DNA of 64,000 bases from positions 124,001 to 188,000 of the forward strand of contig NZ_AQRA01000007.1 in NCBI RefSeq assembly GCF_000626715.1, written 5' to 3'. Positions 19,518 through 29,187 of the stretch are shown here, one piece after another; positions within the stretch are counted from its first letter, which is position 1, and each line of letters begins with the position of its first letter. The notes under the pieces are model-generated. The model had not been told where the DNA came from. It saw only the letters and a list, made by a program, of their open reading frames with translations, and did no database searches. A program made the position numbers and the translations under genes. This DNA comes from Aquimarina atlantica. Its GTDB lineage: Bacteria > Bacteroidota > Bacteroidia > Flavobacteriales > Flavobacteriaceae.

Positions 19518-21296
19518 ATGAGTTTACAACAAACCATTTCAGAAAAAGTAAAAGAGGCAATACAACAGTTGTATAGTGCTGATCTGGAATCTGTAGAATT
19601 ACAAGCTACTCGAAAAGAGTTTGAAGGAGATGTTACTGTTGTAGTGTTTCCGATGCTTCGTGTGGTTAAAGGAAACCCTGTGCAATTAGGAGAAGCTATA
19701 GGTAAATATTTAGTAGAACATGTAAAAGAAATTGATGCCTATAATGTGGTTAAAGGATTTCTAAACCTAGTAATTTCGGATTCATATTACCTTAATTTTT
19801 TTGCAGAAATCAAGAATATTGAAAATTATGGTTTTGTAGCTCCTTCAGAAAAAGATAAGGCGATTATGGTAGAGTATTCCTCACCTAATACAAATAAGCC
19901 TCTGCATTTAGGACATATTAGAAATAATCTTTTAGGATATGCCGTAGCAGAAATTATCAAAGCTAGCGGTAAAAGAGTATATAAAACTCAAATTATTAAT
20001 GATAGAGGGATACATATTTGTAAATCTATGTTAGCCTGGCAGAAATATGGAGATGGAAAAACACCAGAATCTACTGGGTTAAAAGGAGATAAATTAGTTG
20101 GAAACTATTATGTGAAATTTGATCAAGTCTATAAAGATCAAATTGCAGAGTTAATTGCTGCTGGTAAAACAGAAGAGGACGCAAAAAAAGAAGCTCCGAT
20201 CTTAGTAGAAGCCCAGGAAATGCTTCGTAAATGGGAAGCAGGAGATGAAGAAGTGGTAAAACTTTGGAAAACGATGAATGGTTGGGTATATGATGGTTTT
20301 GATCAGACCTATAAGGCTTTGGGAGTAGATTTTGACAGTTACTATTATGAAAGTAATACATATCTTCTCGGTAAGGATAATATCGAAGAAGGATTGGCTA
20401 CAGGTGTATTTTTCAAAAAAGAAGACGGGTCAGTATGGTGCGATCTAACAGATGAAGGTCTTGATGAAAAAATAGTATTGCGTAGCGATGGTACAGCAGT
20501 ATATATGACCCAGGATATAGGAACAGCAATACAACGTGTTAAAGATAACCCTGATATAGGAGGAATGATATATACCGTAGGGAATGAGCAAGATTATCAT
20601 TTTAAGGTATTGTTTTTAATTTTGAAAAAATTAGGGTATGATTGGGCGCAATATTTGCATCATCTAAGTTATGGTATGGTTGATTTACCTAGCGGTAAAA
20701 TGAAAAGTAGAGAAGGAACGGTAGTAGATGCCGATGATTTAATTGTTCAAATGGCATCAACTGCAGGCGAAATTTCTAAAGACCTGGGCAAGCTAGATGG
20801 TTATACAGAAGATGAAAAAGCAGAAATTTACCGTACTATAGGCCTTGGAGCATTAAAGTATTTTATTTTGAAAGTAGATCCCAAAAAACGTATTCTTTTT
20901 AATCCAGAAGAATCGGTAGATTTTCAAGGAAATACAGGGCCGTTTATACAATATACTTATGCGCGTATTCAAGCAATTCTGCGAAAAGCAGATTTTGATT
21001 ATGATACCCCGATAGTCGATATAGTGTTACATGAAAAGGAGAAAGAACTTATTAAACAATTAGAACTTTATCCAGAAATTATTCAGAACGCAGCGAATGA
21101 GCTTAGTCCAGCTATAATTAGTAATTATACGTATGACCTGGTAAAGAGCTATAATTCGTTTTTTCAAAATGTATCTATATTCGGAGCAGATACAGATCAG
21201 GAAAAAATATTTAGAGTTCAAATTTCTAGCCTTGTAGGTAAAACTATTAAATCTGGATTTAAACTTTTAGGGATTAACGTTCCCGAAAGAATGTGA
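19518..21296 (+). CDS. argS: Arginyl-tRNA synthetase
   Basis: This class I aminoacyl-tRNA synthetase charges tRNA-Arg. The 592-residue product has the ArgRS N-terminal domain, the HIGH-like motif as HLGHIRNN (residues about 129-136), a KMSK-equivalent region GKMKSREGT (near 393) and the C-terminal anticodon-binding DALR-type domain with TYARIQAIL. Length is normal. It is preceded by a clean -7 box and followed by a hairpin terminator, so it is probably monocistronic. Confidence 0.97.
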   Translation: MSLQQTISEKVKEAIQQLYSADLESVELQATRKEFEGDVTVVVFPMLRVVKGNPVQLGEAIGKYLVEHVKEIDAYNVVKGFLNLVISDSYYLNFFAEIKNIENYGFVAPSEKDKAIMVEYSSPNTNKPLHLGHIRNNLLGYAVAEIIKASGKRVYKTQIINDRGIHICKSMLAWQKYGDGKTPESTGLKGDKLVGNYYVKFDQVYKDQIAELIAAGKTEEDAKKEAPILVEAQEMLRKWEAGDEEVVKLWKTMNGWVYDGFDQTYKALGVDFDSYYYESNTYLLGKDNIEEGLATGVFFKKEDGSVWCDLTDEGLDEKIVLRSDGTAVYMTQDIGTAIQRVKDNPDIGGMIYTVGNEQDYHFKVLFLILKKLGYDWAQYLHHLSYGMVDLPSGKMKSREGTVVDADDLIVQMASTAGEISKDLGKLDGYTEDEKAEIYRTIGLGALKYFILKVDPKKRILFNPEESVDFQGNTGPFIQYTYARIQAILRKADFDYDTPIVDIVLHEKEKELIKQLELYPEIIQNAANELSPAIISNYTYDLVKSYNSFFQNVSIFGADTDQEKIFRVQISSLVGKTIKSGFKLLGINVPERM

Positions 21297-21323
21297 TTTT
21301 AGGCATAGGGTAAAACCTTTAGG

Positions 21324-21367
21324 ATCGATATTTTTTTGCTTTAAAAGGAGAAGAATATCGATTTTTT
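21324..21367 (+). terminator. Terminator after argS
   Basis: A 9-bp stem ATCGATATT/AATATCGAT (21324-21332 and 21354-21362) closes a 21-base loop and is followed by a run of T. The loop is long, so efficiency is uncertain. Confidence 0.55.
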
Positions 21368-21445
21368 ATTCCTTTTGTCTAAAGTATGAGATAAAAATCA
21401 ATAGTAAATACTATATTAAATCATCTGTTTTTTTATTTTAGTAAG

Positions 21446-21913
21446 ATGAAGTGCCAAATATCAAGAGCAACCGACCAGGATTTACCGTTGATGCAACATT
21501 TGTTTTATCAAACGGTTATTACGTATGGCTCAATGGTATTTACAAAATCAGAAATTAAAATTTATTCTCGATTGGCTATAAACAAAGCATACTGGCAAAA
21601 TAAATTTAGTAAAGACTTTGTTTATAATGCTAAGCTAAATGGCGAAATTGTAGGCTCCTTTTCTATGGACACAAAAGGAAATATTGAGTATATATTTGTT
21701 CATATGAATTATCATGGGAGAGGCATTGCTAGTGAATTATATCGTACAATCGAAGAGATAGCAAAAAAAACAAATATAAAAACATTAACTACCCAGGTTA
21801 ATATGCTAACCCGTTCGTTTTTTGAGAAAAATGGCTTCGAAATTATTAAAAATGCTTCAAAAGTTGTTGGGGGAGAGGAAGTAATAAGTTATAGCGGCGT
21901 AAAACATCTCTAA
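21446..21913 (+). CDS. GNAT family N-acetyltransferase
   Basis: The 155-residue product shows the GNAT fold pattern: N-terminal acceptor-side region (ISRATDQDLPLMQHLF), then the acetyl-CoA-binding stretch YHGRGIASELYRTIEEIAK (residues about 92-110; the Q/RxxGxG/A equivalent) and the C-terminal beta motif FFEKNGFEIIK. Substrate cannot be told from the sequence. It stands alone between argS and ffh on the same strand, with large gaps on both sides. Confidence 0.85.
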   Translation: MKCQISRATDQDLPLMQHLFYQTVITYGSMVFTKSEIKIYSRLAINKAYWQNKFSKDFVYNAKLNGEIVGSFSMDTKGNIEYIFVHMNYHGRGIASELYRTIEEIAKKTNIKTLTTQVNMLTRSFFEKNGFEIIKNASKVVGGEEVISYSGVKHL

Positions 21914-22274
21914 AAACTAATATCTAAAACCAGATTATATGTAAATTCTCGTTCTATTTTTTAGAACGTGTAATCGATGGCACATATTTTTGTTTTAATT
22001 GAATTTTAGAAAATAGATTCATGATTTAAGTAGTTTTAAAAATATATAGTGGTCTTACCAGATATGTAGATGATTTTTAGTTTTTTAAAGTAAAATAATG
22101 TGTAAAATGGTATACTGATCTTGTTTTTGGTGAAACAAAACTACATGTGATACTATATTGTTTGATTGTGATTCTGTAATTCTATAATTCCATCCTTTAT
22201 TTATACACTTCAAATCCTTAAATTTGCACCGATCTATCGATGAAGGTAGTGGTTTTCAAAATACGAGAAAATAT
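21914..22274. other. Intergenic region before ffh
   Basis: This 361-base AT-rich stretch contains a small hairpin after the acetyltransferase gene (arms CGTTCTA/TAGAACG at 21950-21956 and 21962-21968, no clear T-tract) and the ffh -7 box at 22219-22226. I see no convincing small gene or structured RNA in the rest. Confidence 0.55.
22219..22226 (+). promoter_or_regulatory. ffh promoter -7 box
   Basis: TAAATTTG fits the TAnnTTTG -7 consensus of Bacteroidetes. It lies 48 bases before the ATG chosen for ffh and overlaps an in-frame TTG, which argues that the TTG is not the translation start. Confidence 0.6.
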
Positions 22275-23603
22275 ATGTTTGATAATTTAAGTGATAAGCT
22301 AGATAAAGCTTTACATATTCTAAAAGGTCATGGGCAGATAACAGAAGTAAATGTTGCAGAGACACTTAAGGAGGTGCGAAGAGCATTAGTTGATGCCGAT
22401 GTAAATTATAAAATTGCTAAAGAATTTACTTCAACAGTAAAAGAAAAAGCATTAGGTCAAAATGTTTTAAAAAGCCTTAAACCAGGGCAGTTGATGGTAA
22501 AACTTGTCAAGGATGAATTAACAGAATTGATGGGAGGTGATGCTGTAGAGGTTGATTTGTCGGGTAAACCGTCTGTTATTTTGATGTCGGGATTACAAGG
22601 TTCTGGTAAAACTACTTTTTCGGGAAAACTTGCTAATTTTCTTGCTACTAAAAAAACTAAAAAACCACTTCTTGTTGCTTGTGATGTATATAGACCTGCG
22701 GCGATAGATCAATTACACGTAGTTGGAGAGCAAATTAATGTAGAGGTTTTTAGTGATAGAGGTAATAATGATCCGGTGGCTATTGCCAAAGCTGGTGTAG
22801 CACATGCAAAAGCAAATGGGTTTAATGTAGTTATTATTGATACCGCAGGACGTTTGGCTGTAGACGAAGTGATGATGACAGAGATCGCAAATATCCATAA
22901 AGCGATTACTCCTGATGAGACCTTATTTGTTGTCGATTCTATGACAGGGCAGGATGCAGTTAATACTGCAAAAGCTTTTAATGATGTCCTTAACTTTGAT
23001 GGGGTAATCCTAACCAAGCTTGATGGTGATACCCGAGGTGGAGCAGCAATATCTATAAAGTCTGTTGTCGATAAACCTATCAAATTTATTGGTACCGGGG
23101 AGAAAATGGAAGCTATCGATGTGTTCTATCCTTCTCGTATGGCAGATCGTATTTTGGGGATGGGAGATGTGGTATCCCTGGTAGAGCGTGCTCAAGAACA
23201 GTTTGATGAAGAAGAAGCAAGAAAACTACAAAAGAAAATTGCCAAAAATCAGTTTGGATTTGATGATTTCTTAAAACAAATTCAACAGATTAAGAAAATG
23301 GGTAATATGAAGGATTTGATCGGAATGATCCCAGGAGCGGGGAAAATGATGAAAAATATGGATATCGATGATGATGCGTTTAGGCATATTGAAGCGATTA
23401 TACATTCTATGACTCCAGAAGAACGATCAAAACCACAAATTATAAATTCTAGTAGAAAGAAACGTATTGGTAAAGGTTCGGGAACATCGATACAACAAGT
23501 AAATCAATTGTTAAAGCAATTTGATCAGATGAGTAAGATGATGAAGATGATGCAAGGTGGCGGTGGAAAGCGAATGATGCAGATGATGGGTAAAATGAAA
23601 TAA
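22275..23603 (+). CDS. ffh: Signal recognition particle protein Ffh
   Basis: Ffh (SRP54) binds signal sequences of nascent membrane proteins and, with 4.5S RNA, targets them through FtsY. From the ATG at 22275 the product is 442 residues: N domain starting MFDNLSDKLDKALHILKG, GTPase G1 motif GLQGSGKTT (near residue 107), the DTAGR and TKLDGD motifs, and a Met-rich M domain ending in repeated MMKMM/MMQMM runs. The frame stays open upstream to a TTG at 22224, but that codon lies inside the -7 promoter box and the extra residues are not family-like. Confidence 0.96.
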   Translation: MFDNLSDKLDKALHILKGHGQITEVNVAETLKEVRRALVDADVNYKIAKEFTSTVKEKALGQNVLKSLKPGQLMVKLVKDELTELMGGDAVEVDLSGKPSVILMSGLQGSGKTTFSGKLANFLATKKTKKPLLVACDVYRPAAIDQLHVVGEQINVEVFSDRGNNDPVAIAKAGVAHAKANGFNVVIIDTAGRLAVDEVMMTEIANIHKAITPDETLFVVDSMTGQDAVNTAKAFNDVLNFDGVILTKLDGDTRGGAAISIKSVVDKPIKFIGTGEKMEAIDVFYPSRMADRILGMGDVVSLVERAQEQFDEEEARKLQKKIAKNQFGFDDFLKQIQQIKKMGNMKDLIGMIPGAGKMMKNMDIDDDAFRHIEAIIHSMTPEERSKPQIINSSRKKRIGKGSGTSIQQVNQLLKQFDQMSKMMKMMQGGGGKRMMQMMGKMK

Positions 23604-23640
23604 TTATAATTTTTTGGGAAATAACAGGTAATTTAGGCAC

Positions 23641-24525
23641 ATGGAAATATTAGATGGAAAAAAAGTAAGCAACGATATTAAAGATGAAATAGCTGTTGAA
23701 GTTCAAAAAATGAAAGAACGTGGTGAAAAAGTACCACATCTTGCAGCAGTTTTGGTGGGTAATGATGGTGCTAGTTTAACCTATGTGGGTAGTAAAGTTA
23801 GAGCCTGCGAACGAATAGGTTTTGAGTCTACTTTGGTCAAAATGCCTGATACAACCAGTGAAATAGAGCTATTAGCTAAGATAAAAGAACTTAATGAAGA
23901 TGATAATATCGATGGTTTTATAGTACAATTGCCATTACCTCCCCAAATTGATGAACAAAAAATACTTCTAGCTGTACACCCTGATAAGGATGTGGATGGT
24001 TTTCATCCTATGAATTTTGGAAGAATGGCACTAGAGATGCCAGCTTTTATTTCTGCTACTCCGTTTGGTATTTTAGAATTGTTAGAGCGGTACAATGTAG
24101 AGACCAAAGGAAAGCATACTGTAGTGATTGGTAGAAGTCACATTGTAGGTAGGCCCATTAGTATTTTAATGGGAAGAAAAGGTTCTCCTGGTAATTCTAC
24201 CGTGACATTAACCCATAGCCACACTCAAAATATTGAACAAATCATTGCTCAGGCAGATATTGTTATTTCTGCTTTGGGAGTTCCTAATTTTTTAAAAGCC
24301 GAGATGGTGAAGGAGAATGCAGTTGTTATTGATGTTGGAATTACAAGAGTTTCTGATGAATCTAACCCAAAAGGATATAGGATTGTCGGGGATGTAGATT
24401 TTGAAAATGTAAGTAAAAAAGCATCTTTTATTACTCCTGTTCCTGGGGGAGTAGGACCAATGACAATAGCAATGTTGCTTAAAAACACATTATTAGCAAG
24501 AGAAAGACATCAGAATAATAAATAA
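23641..24525 (+). CDS. folD: Bifunctional methylenetetrahydrofolate dehydrogenase/cyclohydrolase
   Basis: FolD interconverts 5,10-methylene-THF and 10-formyl-THF in one-carbon metabolism. The 294-residue product has the substrate region SLTYVGSKVRACERIGF (with catalytic Tyr and Lys), the signature QLPLPPQIDEQKIL, the NADP-binding GRSHIVGRPISILM and the end motif PGGVGPMTIAMLL. Length is normal. It follows ffh after 37 bases and could share its transcript. Confidence 0.97.
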   Translation: MEILDGKKVSNDIKDEIAVEVQKMKERGEKVPHLAAVLVGNDGASLTYVGSKVRACERIGFESTLVKMPDTTSEIELLAKIKELNEDDNIDGFIVQLPLPPQIDEQKILLAVHPDKDVDGFHPMNFGRMALEMPAFISATPFGILELLERYNVETKGKHTVVIGRSHIVGRPISILMGRKGSPGNSTVTLTHSHTQNIEQIIAQADIVISALGVPNFLKAEMVKENAVVIDVGITRVSDESNPKGYRIVGDVDFENVSKKASFITPVPGGVGPMTIAMLLKNTLLARERHQNNK

Positions 24526-24580
24526 TTTTGATTTGTTTTTTGATCAAAAAAATAGATATCCTGTACGATAATTAATAACC

Positions 24581-24618
24581 AAAAAGCCAGCACATACGAT
24601 CGTATGTGCTGGCTTTTT
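24581..24618 (+). terminator. Perfect 38-base palindromic terminator after folD
   Basis: The two half-sites (AAAAAGCCAGCACATACGA and its reverse complement) form a perfect 38-base palindrome with A-run and T-run ends, 55 bases after the folD stop. It can act as a terminator for both strands. Confidence 0.88.
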
Positions 24619-24679
24619 AGTTATGTAAGAATTTCCTTCTGAAAAAATTCTTATCGTATTTATATTTATATATAAATAT

Positions 24680-24710
24680 AAACGCCAGAACTCATAAAGC
24701 TCTGGCGTTT
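24680..24710 (-). terminator. Terminator of the SH3b protein gene
   Basis: Arms AAACGCCAGA/TCTGGCGTTT (24680-24689 and 24701-24710) with an 11-base loop lie about 55 bases beyond the stop of the minus-strand gene. With the folD palindrome it separates two convergent genes. Confidence 0.75.
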
Positions 24711-24763
24711 ATTATATGTTACATTTATATTTTGGTGATTATACAATGTATGTAATAGTATTC

Positions 24764-25918
24764 TTAGTTTTTGTTGAATTCATCTGCAGAAATGTTTTCT
24801 TCAGGAGAACCAGTACCATAACCACTTCCGTTTGGAAGAAGATCTAATGCTAAGTTATATGAAGGAACATTGATACCTTTAGATGTTTTTACGGTGTTAA
24901 AATCTAAGGTTTGATTACCTTCTTCATATAATGCATTCTTAGTAAAAGTTCCGAATTTTTTACCATTCTTAGTAGTTTCTCTCCAGTCTCTACCGTATGC
25001 AATTTTTAAACGGTATTCACCCTCAGGGATATTTCTGATAAACTGGGTAGCATTAGAGTTGATATACGTTACACGTACTAATTGATCATCAGCTTTAGTT
25101 TTACCCATTTTGTACATCTTAACAACAACTTCTGTGTTTTTTCCTACTTTAATTTTTAGGTAATTATCTAATTTATAGTCAAACTTACCTTTAAAGTTAA
25201 ATGATTTTGGAGTTGCACCAGACTTATATGTCTTTTTCTCCCAGCTAGAGTATTTATCTTCTCTAGACACTTCTATCGAAGCAGCTTTAGGAGAACTCGT
25301 GTTTGAGCTAGAACCATAAGATGGTGTTGTAGATTCGATAGGATTAGAGGCTACATTCGAACCTCTTGCAGCTCTTCTGTTAGCTTCTTCTACCGCTTTT
25401 CTTGTTTCTTCTGTGTCTGCAAGAGCTCGTTGCGCAGCAACATCTTTTGATCGTTTTGCTGCTTCTGCATCGGCAATAGCTTTTGCAGCTGCTGCTTCTG
25501 CTTCTCTTTTTAGACGTTCTGCATCAGCAATTGCTTTTCTTGCTGCTTCTTCTGCAGCTTTTTTGGCTGCTTCTGCCTGTGCAATTGCTCGTGCTGCAGC
25601 TTGTTTAGCTGCTTCTCTTTTTGCTGCTGCTTCTTGAGCAGCTCTTTCTGCATCTGCAATTCGGCTATCCTCGGTTAAGAGTTTACTAAGTACAAATCCG
25701 TTCATTTTCTTGAACTGTATTGCACTCCATTCTCCGTAATTAGAGCTCATTACATACACCTGAGTTCCTTGAGGAACCTCAGCGATTGTATTAAATTGTA
25801 GACCTGGACCACTTCGAACTTCTAGTTTCCCAGAAGACATTAAGTATTGCCCATCCTGAGCATGAGCAGACGAGAAAGTAATCACCAAAAGCAGAATAAA
25901 TGTAAAAATAGACTTCAT
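24764..25918 (-). CDS. Secreted SH3b-domain protein with Ala-rich coiled coil
   Basis: The 384-residue product begins with a signal peptide (MKSIFTFILLLVITFSSAHAQ). Residues about 25-82 look like a bacterial SH3 domain (LEVRSGPGLQFNTIAEVPQG ... YGEWSAIQ). Residues about 85-185 are an Ala/Glu/Lys/Arg-rich segment built on repeats such as RKAIADAERLKREAEAAAAK and AKAIADAEAAK, predicting a long helix or coiled coil. After a Ser-rich linker comes a beta-rich C-terminal domain (about 220-384). Bacterial SH3 domains often bind peptidoglycan or peptides, so a cell-envelope role is likely; the precise function is unknown. Confidence 0.75.
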   Translation of the reverse strand: MKSIFTFILLLVITFSSAHAQDGQYLMSSGKLEVRSGPGLQFNTIAEVPQGTQVYVMSSNYGEWSAIQFKKMNGFVLSKLLTEDSRIADAERAAQEAAAKREAAKQAAARAIAQAEAAKKAAEEAARKAIADAERLKREAEAAAAKAIADAEAAKRSKDVAAQRALADTEETRKAVEEANRRAARGSNVASNPIESTTPSYGSSSNTSSPKAASIEVSREDKYSSWEKKTYKSGATPKSFNFKGKFDYKLDNYLKIKVGKNTEVVVKMYKMGKTKADDQLVRVTYINSNATQFIRNIPEGEYRLKIAYGRDWRETTKNGKKFGTFTKNALYEEGNQTLDFNTVKTSKGINVPSYNLALDLLPNGSGYGTGSPEENISADEFNKN

Positions 25919-26523
25919 ATCGCTTGTTTTAAGTAGATTGGGTTATAATTCAAATTTAATATTACTATTTCCTTAATTAAAAATTTATAAAAAAACATAA
26001 TTTACCGTCAAAAATCGATCTTCAAAAAAGGTGCCAAAAATATTTTAGCTCTAATTTCTTCTTTTAATACAATCTAATAAACATTAAAAGAATTACAATT
26101 TTTTAAAGAACAATTTAATCTGTAATGGTTTGTTTTTCAATAAGTTAATGTGTTTTTGCTCTAGCAAAACTTCAATACTTTCGATTAAAATACTGAAAAG
26201 AAAACCATTAAATCAGACTCAAAAGTAATGTTTTAATATGAAAAACACAACTTGTTTTCATTTTATTTCAATAAAAATAACAATTTATTTTCATCATTTT
26301 GTGTTTTTCAACGATTTTTTTTGACAATACAACCGATTTAATTACGATTTTTAGATGGCATTGTCGGTTTTGTAAGTCATGTGTTATAGATGTATGTAAA
26401 TGTAGAAAATATTTAATTTGATAAGCACAAGGCTTCTTTTGGTTTTAACATAGGTTTAACAAGAGGTTTTGCGCTTTACTTAGAATACCAATCTCTACGC
26501 TTAAATTCATATGTGAACAAACT
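25919..26523. other. Long AT-rich intergenic region
   Basis: These 605 bases lie between the SH3b gene promoter side and the 3' end of msrA. A possible minus-strand -7 box for the SH3b gene is at 25951-25958 (TAAATTTG read on the minus strand). The rest is very AT-rich, with only a 22-codon frame near 26239 that has no supporting features. I see no RNA gene or repeat. Confidence 0.55.
25951..25958 (-). promoter_or_regulatory. SH3b gene promoter -7 box
   Basis: Read on the minus strand this is TAAATTTG, matching TAnnTTTG, 33 bases upstream of the SH3b gene start. No clear -33 TTG is seen. Confidence 0.5.
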
Positions 26524-27195
26524 TTAATGTTTTTCTTTAATAAGGTTTGGGAATTTTGCTTGAAATCTTTTTAACCTGGGGACAGATATATTACGTATAT
26601 AAGGATTGCCTGGGTTTCTTTTTTCATAATCCTGGTGATAAGCTTCTCCTTTCCAGAATTTTTGAAAAGGTAACACTTCTGCAGCTATCCTTCGGTTTAG
26701 TTTTTTGGCTAATGCTTCTTTTTTGTCTTTTATTATTTTTTTCTGCTCTTCGTTTTGATAAAAGATAATTGATCTGTATTGCGAGCCATGATCTGGGCCT
26801 TGTCCATTAACCTGTGTTGGGTTTTGTGATCCGAAATACACATCTACCAAAGTTGAGAAAGAAACAATTTTTGGATCATAGATGATCTCTACAGCTTCTG
26901 CATGTCCTGTTCGCCCGGTATTGCTTGATTGGTATGTTGGGTTTTTGGTATGACCTCCTGAGTAACCAGAGATAGATTCTTTAACACCTTTTACGCTTTC
27001 GTAAATAGCTTCGACGCACCAAAAGCATCCACTGGCAAAATAAGCTCTTTCTAAACCGTCAACAGGTTTAACTCTCACCGGTGTGGTATTTTCATTTTGC
27101 GTGACTTCTTTTTTATTATTTGTTGATTGACTATTACTTTGACAGCTAGAAAATAATAAAACAACGCTCCATATTATATATAGTATATTTTTCAT
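26524..27195 (-). CDS. msrA: Peptide-methionine (S)-S-oxide reductase, lipoprotein form
   Basis: MsrA repairs oxidised methionine. The 223-residue product has the catalytic motif GCFWC at residues 56-60, then YSGGHTKNPTYQ, GHAEAVEIIYDP and GQGPDHGSQYRSIIFY, all typical of MsrA. A lipoprotein signal precedes the domain (VVLLFSSC, Cys at residue 18), so it should act outside the cytoplasm, protecting envelope proteins. It is longer than cytosolic MsrA by about 45 residues for that reason. No msrB is adjacent. Confidence 0.95.
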   Translation of the reverse strand: MKNILYIIWSVVLLFSSCQSNSQSTNNKKEVTQNENTTPVRVKPVDGLERAYFASGCFWCVEAIYESVKGVKESISGYSGGHTKNPTYQSSNTGRTGHAEAVEIIYDPKIVSFSTLVDVYFGSQNPTQVNGQGPDHGSQYRSIIFYQNEEQKKIIKDKKEALAKKLNRRIAAEVLPFQKFWKGEAYHQDYEKRNPGNPYIRNISVPRLKRFQAKFPNLIKEKH

Positions 27196-27282
27196 GATAT
27201 ATTAAGTTTTAATACTTGGTCAATTTCTTCTTAGAAAACTTTCACTTCATTTATTAAAAGTGATAAAAATAAAATGATAAAG

Positions 27283-27320
27283 CAAAGGCGGCTATCAATA
27301 TTAATTGATAGCCGCCTTTG
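27283..27320 (-). terminator. Terminator of rho
   Basis: A perfect 17-bp stem (CAAAGGCGGCTATCAAT and its complement) with a 4-base loop lies 22 bases beyond the rho stop. On the minus strand it runs into a T-rich stretch. Confidence 0.85.
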
Positions 27321-27341
27321 TTATTTATTATAAATGTATTG

Positions 27342-28985
27342 TTATCCGTTCATAGAAATAAGAAACTCGTCATTATTTCTTGTTTGCTTAAAACGTTCAT
27401 TAATAAACTCCATTGCTTCTACAGGATTCATGTCTGCAAGATACTTTCGCATTACCCACATTCTTTGAATCGTTGTTTCGTCTAGTAGGATATCATCTCG
27501 ACGAGTACTTGAAGATGTAAGATCGATAGCAGGGAAAATTCTACGATTAGATATTTTACGATCTAATTGTAGTTCCATATTACCAGTTCCTTTAAATTCT
27601 TCAAAGATTACTTCGTCCATTTTAGAACCTGTTTCTGTTAACGCTGTTGCGATAATAGTTAATGAGCCTCCATTTTCTATATTACGTGCAGCACCAAAGA
27701 AACGTTTTGGTTTGTGTAATGCATTAGCATCGACACCACCACTTAAAATTTTTCCACTGGCTGGTTGTACAGTGTTGTATGCTCTGGCTAGTCTTGTGAT
27801 TGAATCTAACAGAATAACTACATCATGACCACACTCTACTAATCTTTTTGCTTTTTCCAGTACGATGTTAGCTACTTTTACATGCTCGTTAGCTTCTTTA
27901 TCAAAAGTAGAAGCAATTACTTCTCCTTTTACATTACGTTGCATATCTGTAACTTCTTCAGGTCTTTCGTCTATAAGAAGGATCATTTGGTATACTTCGG
28001 GATGATTTGCTGCAATAGCATTGGCAACGTCTTTAAGTAGCATTGTCTTACCCGTCTTAGGTTGTGATACTATCATACCACGTTGTCCTTTTCCGATAGG
28101 AGCAAATAAATCCATTATTCTGGTAGAAATTGTACTTTGTCTTTCTGCGATATTAAATTTTTCTTGCGGAAACAAAGGTGTCAAATGTTCGAAAGAAACT
28201 CTATCACGAACTACTTGTGGATCTAGACCGTTGATTTTATTTACCTTAATGAGAGGGAAATATTTTTCACCTTCTTTAGGAGGTCTTACTTGCCCTAATA
28301 CAGTATCACCTGTTTTAAGTCCAAAAAGTCTTATCTGCGATTGTGATACATAGATATCGTCTGGAGAAGAGAGATAGTTATAATCACTAGATCTTAAAAA
28401 ACCATATCCATCTTGCATAATGTCTAATACACCTTCACTTTCGATTATGGCATCAAATTCAAAATCTGGTTCTTTATATCGGTTCCTGTTATCTCGATTT
28501 CCGTTCTCCTTTTTATTAGTGTTGTTAGGATTGTTGTTTCGAGGCTTATTTTGTTGAGACTTATCATTACCTCTGTTTCGATTGTCCTTTTTGTCGTCTC
28601 TATTTTGGTGAGGTTTATTTTTTTTATCGCCGTTTTCTTTCTCTTTAGAAACAGTTTCCTCTGAAGGAAGTGGTTTGGCCGCTTCACTTTTTTGTTCTTT
28701 AGAAACTTTATTGTCTTTTTTGGCAGGATTTGTAGGTCCGTCTGGTTTGCGGGCGCGAGGTCTTCTTTGACGAACATTGGATTTGGGTTTTTCAGAATCT
28801 GTTTTTTCTGAAGCATCCTCGGCTACCACTTGCTTTACCTTGTTAGGGTTTGTGGCTTGGTAGTCTAGTATTTGATATACTAAATCTAATTTTTTTAAGG
28901 TACGAAACTTCGGTACATTAAGGTTTTTTGCAATTTCTTGCAATTCAGGAAGCTTTTTTGCTTTTAATTCAGAAATCTCTAACAT
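27342..28985 (-). CDS. rho: Transcription termination factor Rho with long disordered insert
   Basis: Rho is the hexameric RNA helicase that ends transcription. The 547-residue product has the N-terminal Rho domain ([18 protein letters not shown]), a cold-shock-like RNA-binding domain ([21 protein letters not shown], cited in part), and the ATPase core with P-loop SQPKTGKTM and the segment [17 protein letters not shown]. Residues about 60-170 are a low-complexity insert rich in Lys, Asn, Arg and Asp, absent from E. coli Rho (419 residues) but common in Bacteroidetes. It is a single gene with its own terminator. Confidence 0.97.
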   Translation of the reverse strand: MLEISELKAKKLPELQEIAKNLNVPKFRTLKKLDLVYQILDYQATNPNKVKQVVAEDASEKTDSEKPKSNVRQRRPRARKPDGPTNPAKKDNKVSKEQKSEAAKPLPSEETVSKEKENGDKKNKPHQNRDDKKDNRNRGNDKSQQNKPRNNNPNNTNKKENGNRDNRNRYKEPDFEFDAIIESEGVLDIMQDGYGFLRSSDYNYLSSPDDIYVSQSQIRLFGLKTGDTVLGQVRPPKEGEKYFPLIKVNKINGLDPQVVRDRVSFEHLTPLFPQEKFNIAERQSTISTRIMDLFAPIGKGQRGMIVSQPKTGKTMLLKDVANAIAANHPEVYQMILLIDERPEEVTDMQRNVKGEVIASTFDKEANEHVKVANIVLEKAKRLVECGHDVVILLDSITRLARAYNTVQPASGKILSGGVDANALHKPKRFFGAARNIENGGSLTIIATALTETGSKMDEVIFEEFKGTGNMELQLDRKISNRRIFPAIDLTSSSTRRDDILLDETTIQRMWVMRKYLADMNPVEAMEFINERFKQTRNNDEFLISMNG

Positions 28986-29156
28986 TTATATTTGTTATAT
29001 AATTTTACGTTTTAGGTATAAATTTTCTAAAGAAGAAATCCAGGAAAATTTTATTTTCGAAGGTAAGTAACCTTAGTTGAGAAGGTTACAGGTTTTGTGC
29101 TGCAAGTATACGACTTTATTTTTAATTTTTTACACATATTTATAAAAAGAAACTCT

Positions 29157-29164
29157 TATTTTTG
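29157..29164 (+). promoter_or_regulatory. Promoter -7 box before the DUF4293 gene
   Basis: TATTTTTG matches TAnnTTTG and lies 23 bases before the ATG. The region between it and the divergent rho gene is about 170 bases. Confidence 0.5.
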
Positions 29165-29187
29165 CTTTTCTCTAAGGAAAAAAAAAA

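Noticed and set aside
22224..22274. TTG start extending Ffh by 17 residues
   Set aside because: The codon lies within the -7 promoter box and the added residues do not fit Ffh.
25413..25637. Ala/Ser-rich plus-strand frame
   Set aside because: It is the antisense of the Ala-rich repeat in the SH3b protein, where low complexity keeps several frames open.
26239..26307. 22-codon frame in the gap before msrA
   Set aside because: No leader, motif, promoter or terminator supports it; expected by chance in AT-rich DNA.
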